From NCBI GenBank assembly GCA_023429855.1, contig JAEZDB010000107.1, forward strand, positions 1 through 13,650: DNA of 13,650 nucleotides, read 5' to 3'. The notes below the pieces were generated by a model that saw only the letters and a program-made list of their open reading frames with translations, did not search any database and was not told the DNA's origin. This DNA is from Actinomycetes bacterium (GTDB lineage Bacteria; Actinomycetota; Thermoleophilia; Solirubrobacterales; Solirubrobacteraceae). Below, piece after piece: positions 13,562-13,650 of this stretch. The translations under genes were made by a program, and so were the position numbers. Position 1 is the stretch's first letter. Each line of letters opens with the position of its first letter.

Positions 13562-13650
13562 TCCGGCCCCGTCTCCGCGTGGCCCCGCGCCGCGTCGCAG
13601 CCGCGGGCGCGGCGGTGGCCATGCTCGCCCTGCCAGGAGCGGTCCTGGCC
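13558..13650 (+). CDS. N-terminus of a second exported protein, cut by window edge
   Basis: A GTG at 13558 overlaps the preceding stop as GTGA and opens a frame that continues to the window end (31 codons). It encodes an Arg-rich n-region (MIRPRLRVAPRR) followed by a hydrophobic Ala/Val/Leu core ending LPGAVLA, a signal peptide up to or near its cleavage site. An internal GTG at 13579 is an alternative start. The 4-nt overlap suggests translational coupling with the large secreted protein. The mature protein is outside the window, so its function is unknown. Confidence 0.65.
   Translation, partial: MIRPRLRVAPRRVAAAGAAVAMLALPGAVLA

Overview
The window is very GC-rich, gene-dense bacterial DNA. 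It most resembles a high-GC actinomycete-type genome. Four things point that way: HrcA and DnaJ of normal bacterial type, an adjacent pair of MaoC/HadA-HadB-like hydratases, GTG starts, and several genes whose -10-like hexamer sits only 6-7 nt before the start codon (probable leaderless mRNAs). A deep-branching actinobacterial group such as Thermoleophilia/Solirubrobacterales is a guess from overall style, not something the sequence proves.

Left part (1-5437, all minus strand). In transcription order this is hrcA (heat-shock repressor), a GAF-HD-GYP signalling protein, dnaJ, prmA (ribosomal protein L11 methyltransferase, 4-nt ATGA overlap with dnaJ), a clear hairpin terminator, and then a type II NADH dehydrogenase (ndh) with its own promoter that runs off the left edge. 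hrcA-dnaJ-prmA is a familiar chaperone neighbourhood. The GAF-HD-GYP gene between hrcA and dnaJ is not part of the usual arrangement, and no CIRCE operator is visible.

Middle (5438-7945, plus strand). Divergent from hrcA are a soluble two-ABC-domain ABC-F ATPase and a GNAT acetyltransferase that follows it directly. Both belong to families that include antibiotic-resistance proteins. The ABC-F leader holds a 14-bp perfect palindrome and a small hairpin covering the Shine-Dalgarno sequence. A bidirectional hairpin terminator closes the unit.

Redox cassette (7998-10385). Two tandem paralogous NmrA/QorB-like NAD(P)-binding oxidoreductases (minus strand) lie divergent from an Rrf2-family repressor with a single cysteine. 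The 91-bp intergenic region is an AT-rich island with three related 9-mers, the best operator candidate in the window. The likely logic is a redox- or electrophile-responsive repressor controlling the reductases and itself.

Right part (10410-13650). A two-gene minus-strand operon encodes a HadA-like and a HadB-like (MaoC-fold) enoyl/hydroxyacyl hydratase pair. Divergent from it is a large secreted protein (about 692 aa) of unrecognised family, possibly a polysaccharide-lyase-like helical-toroid plus beta-sandwich protein. It overlaps by GTGA a second signal-peptide protein cut by the window edge. This secreted pair is the least explained part of the window. No tRNA, rRNA, CRISPR array, insertion sequence or prophage gene was seen.
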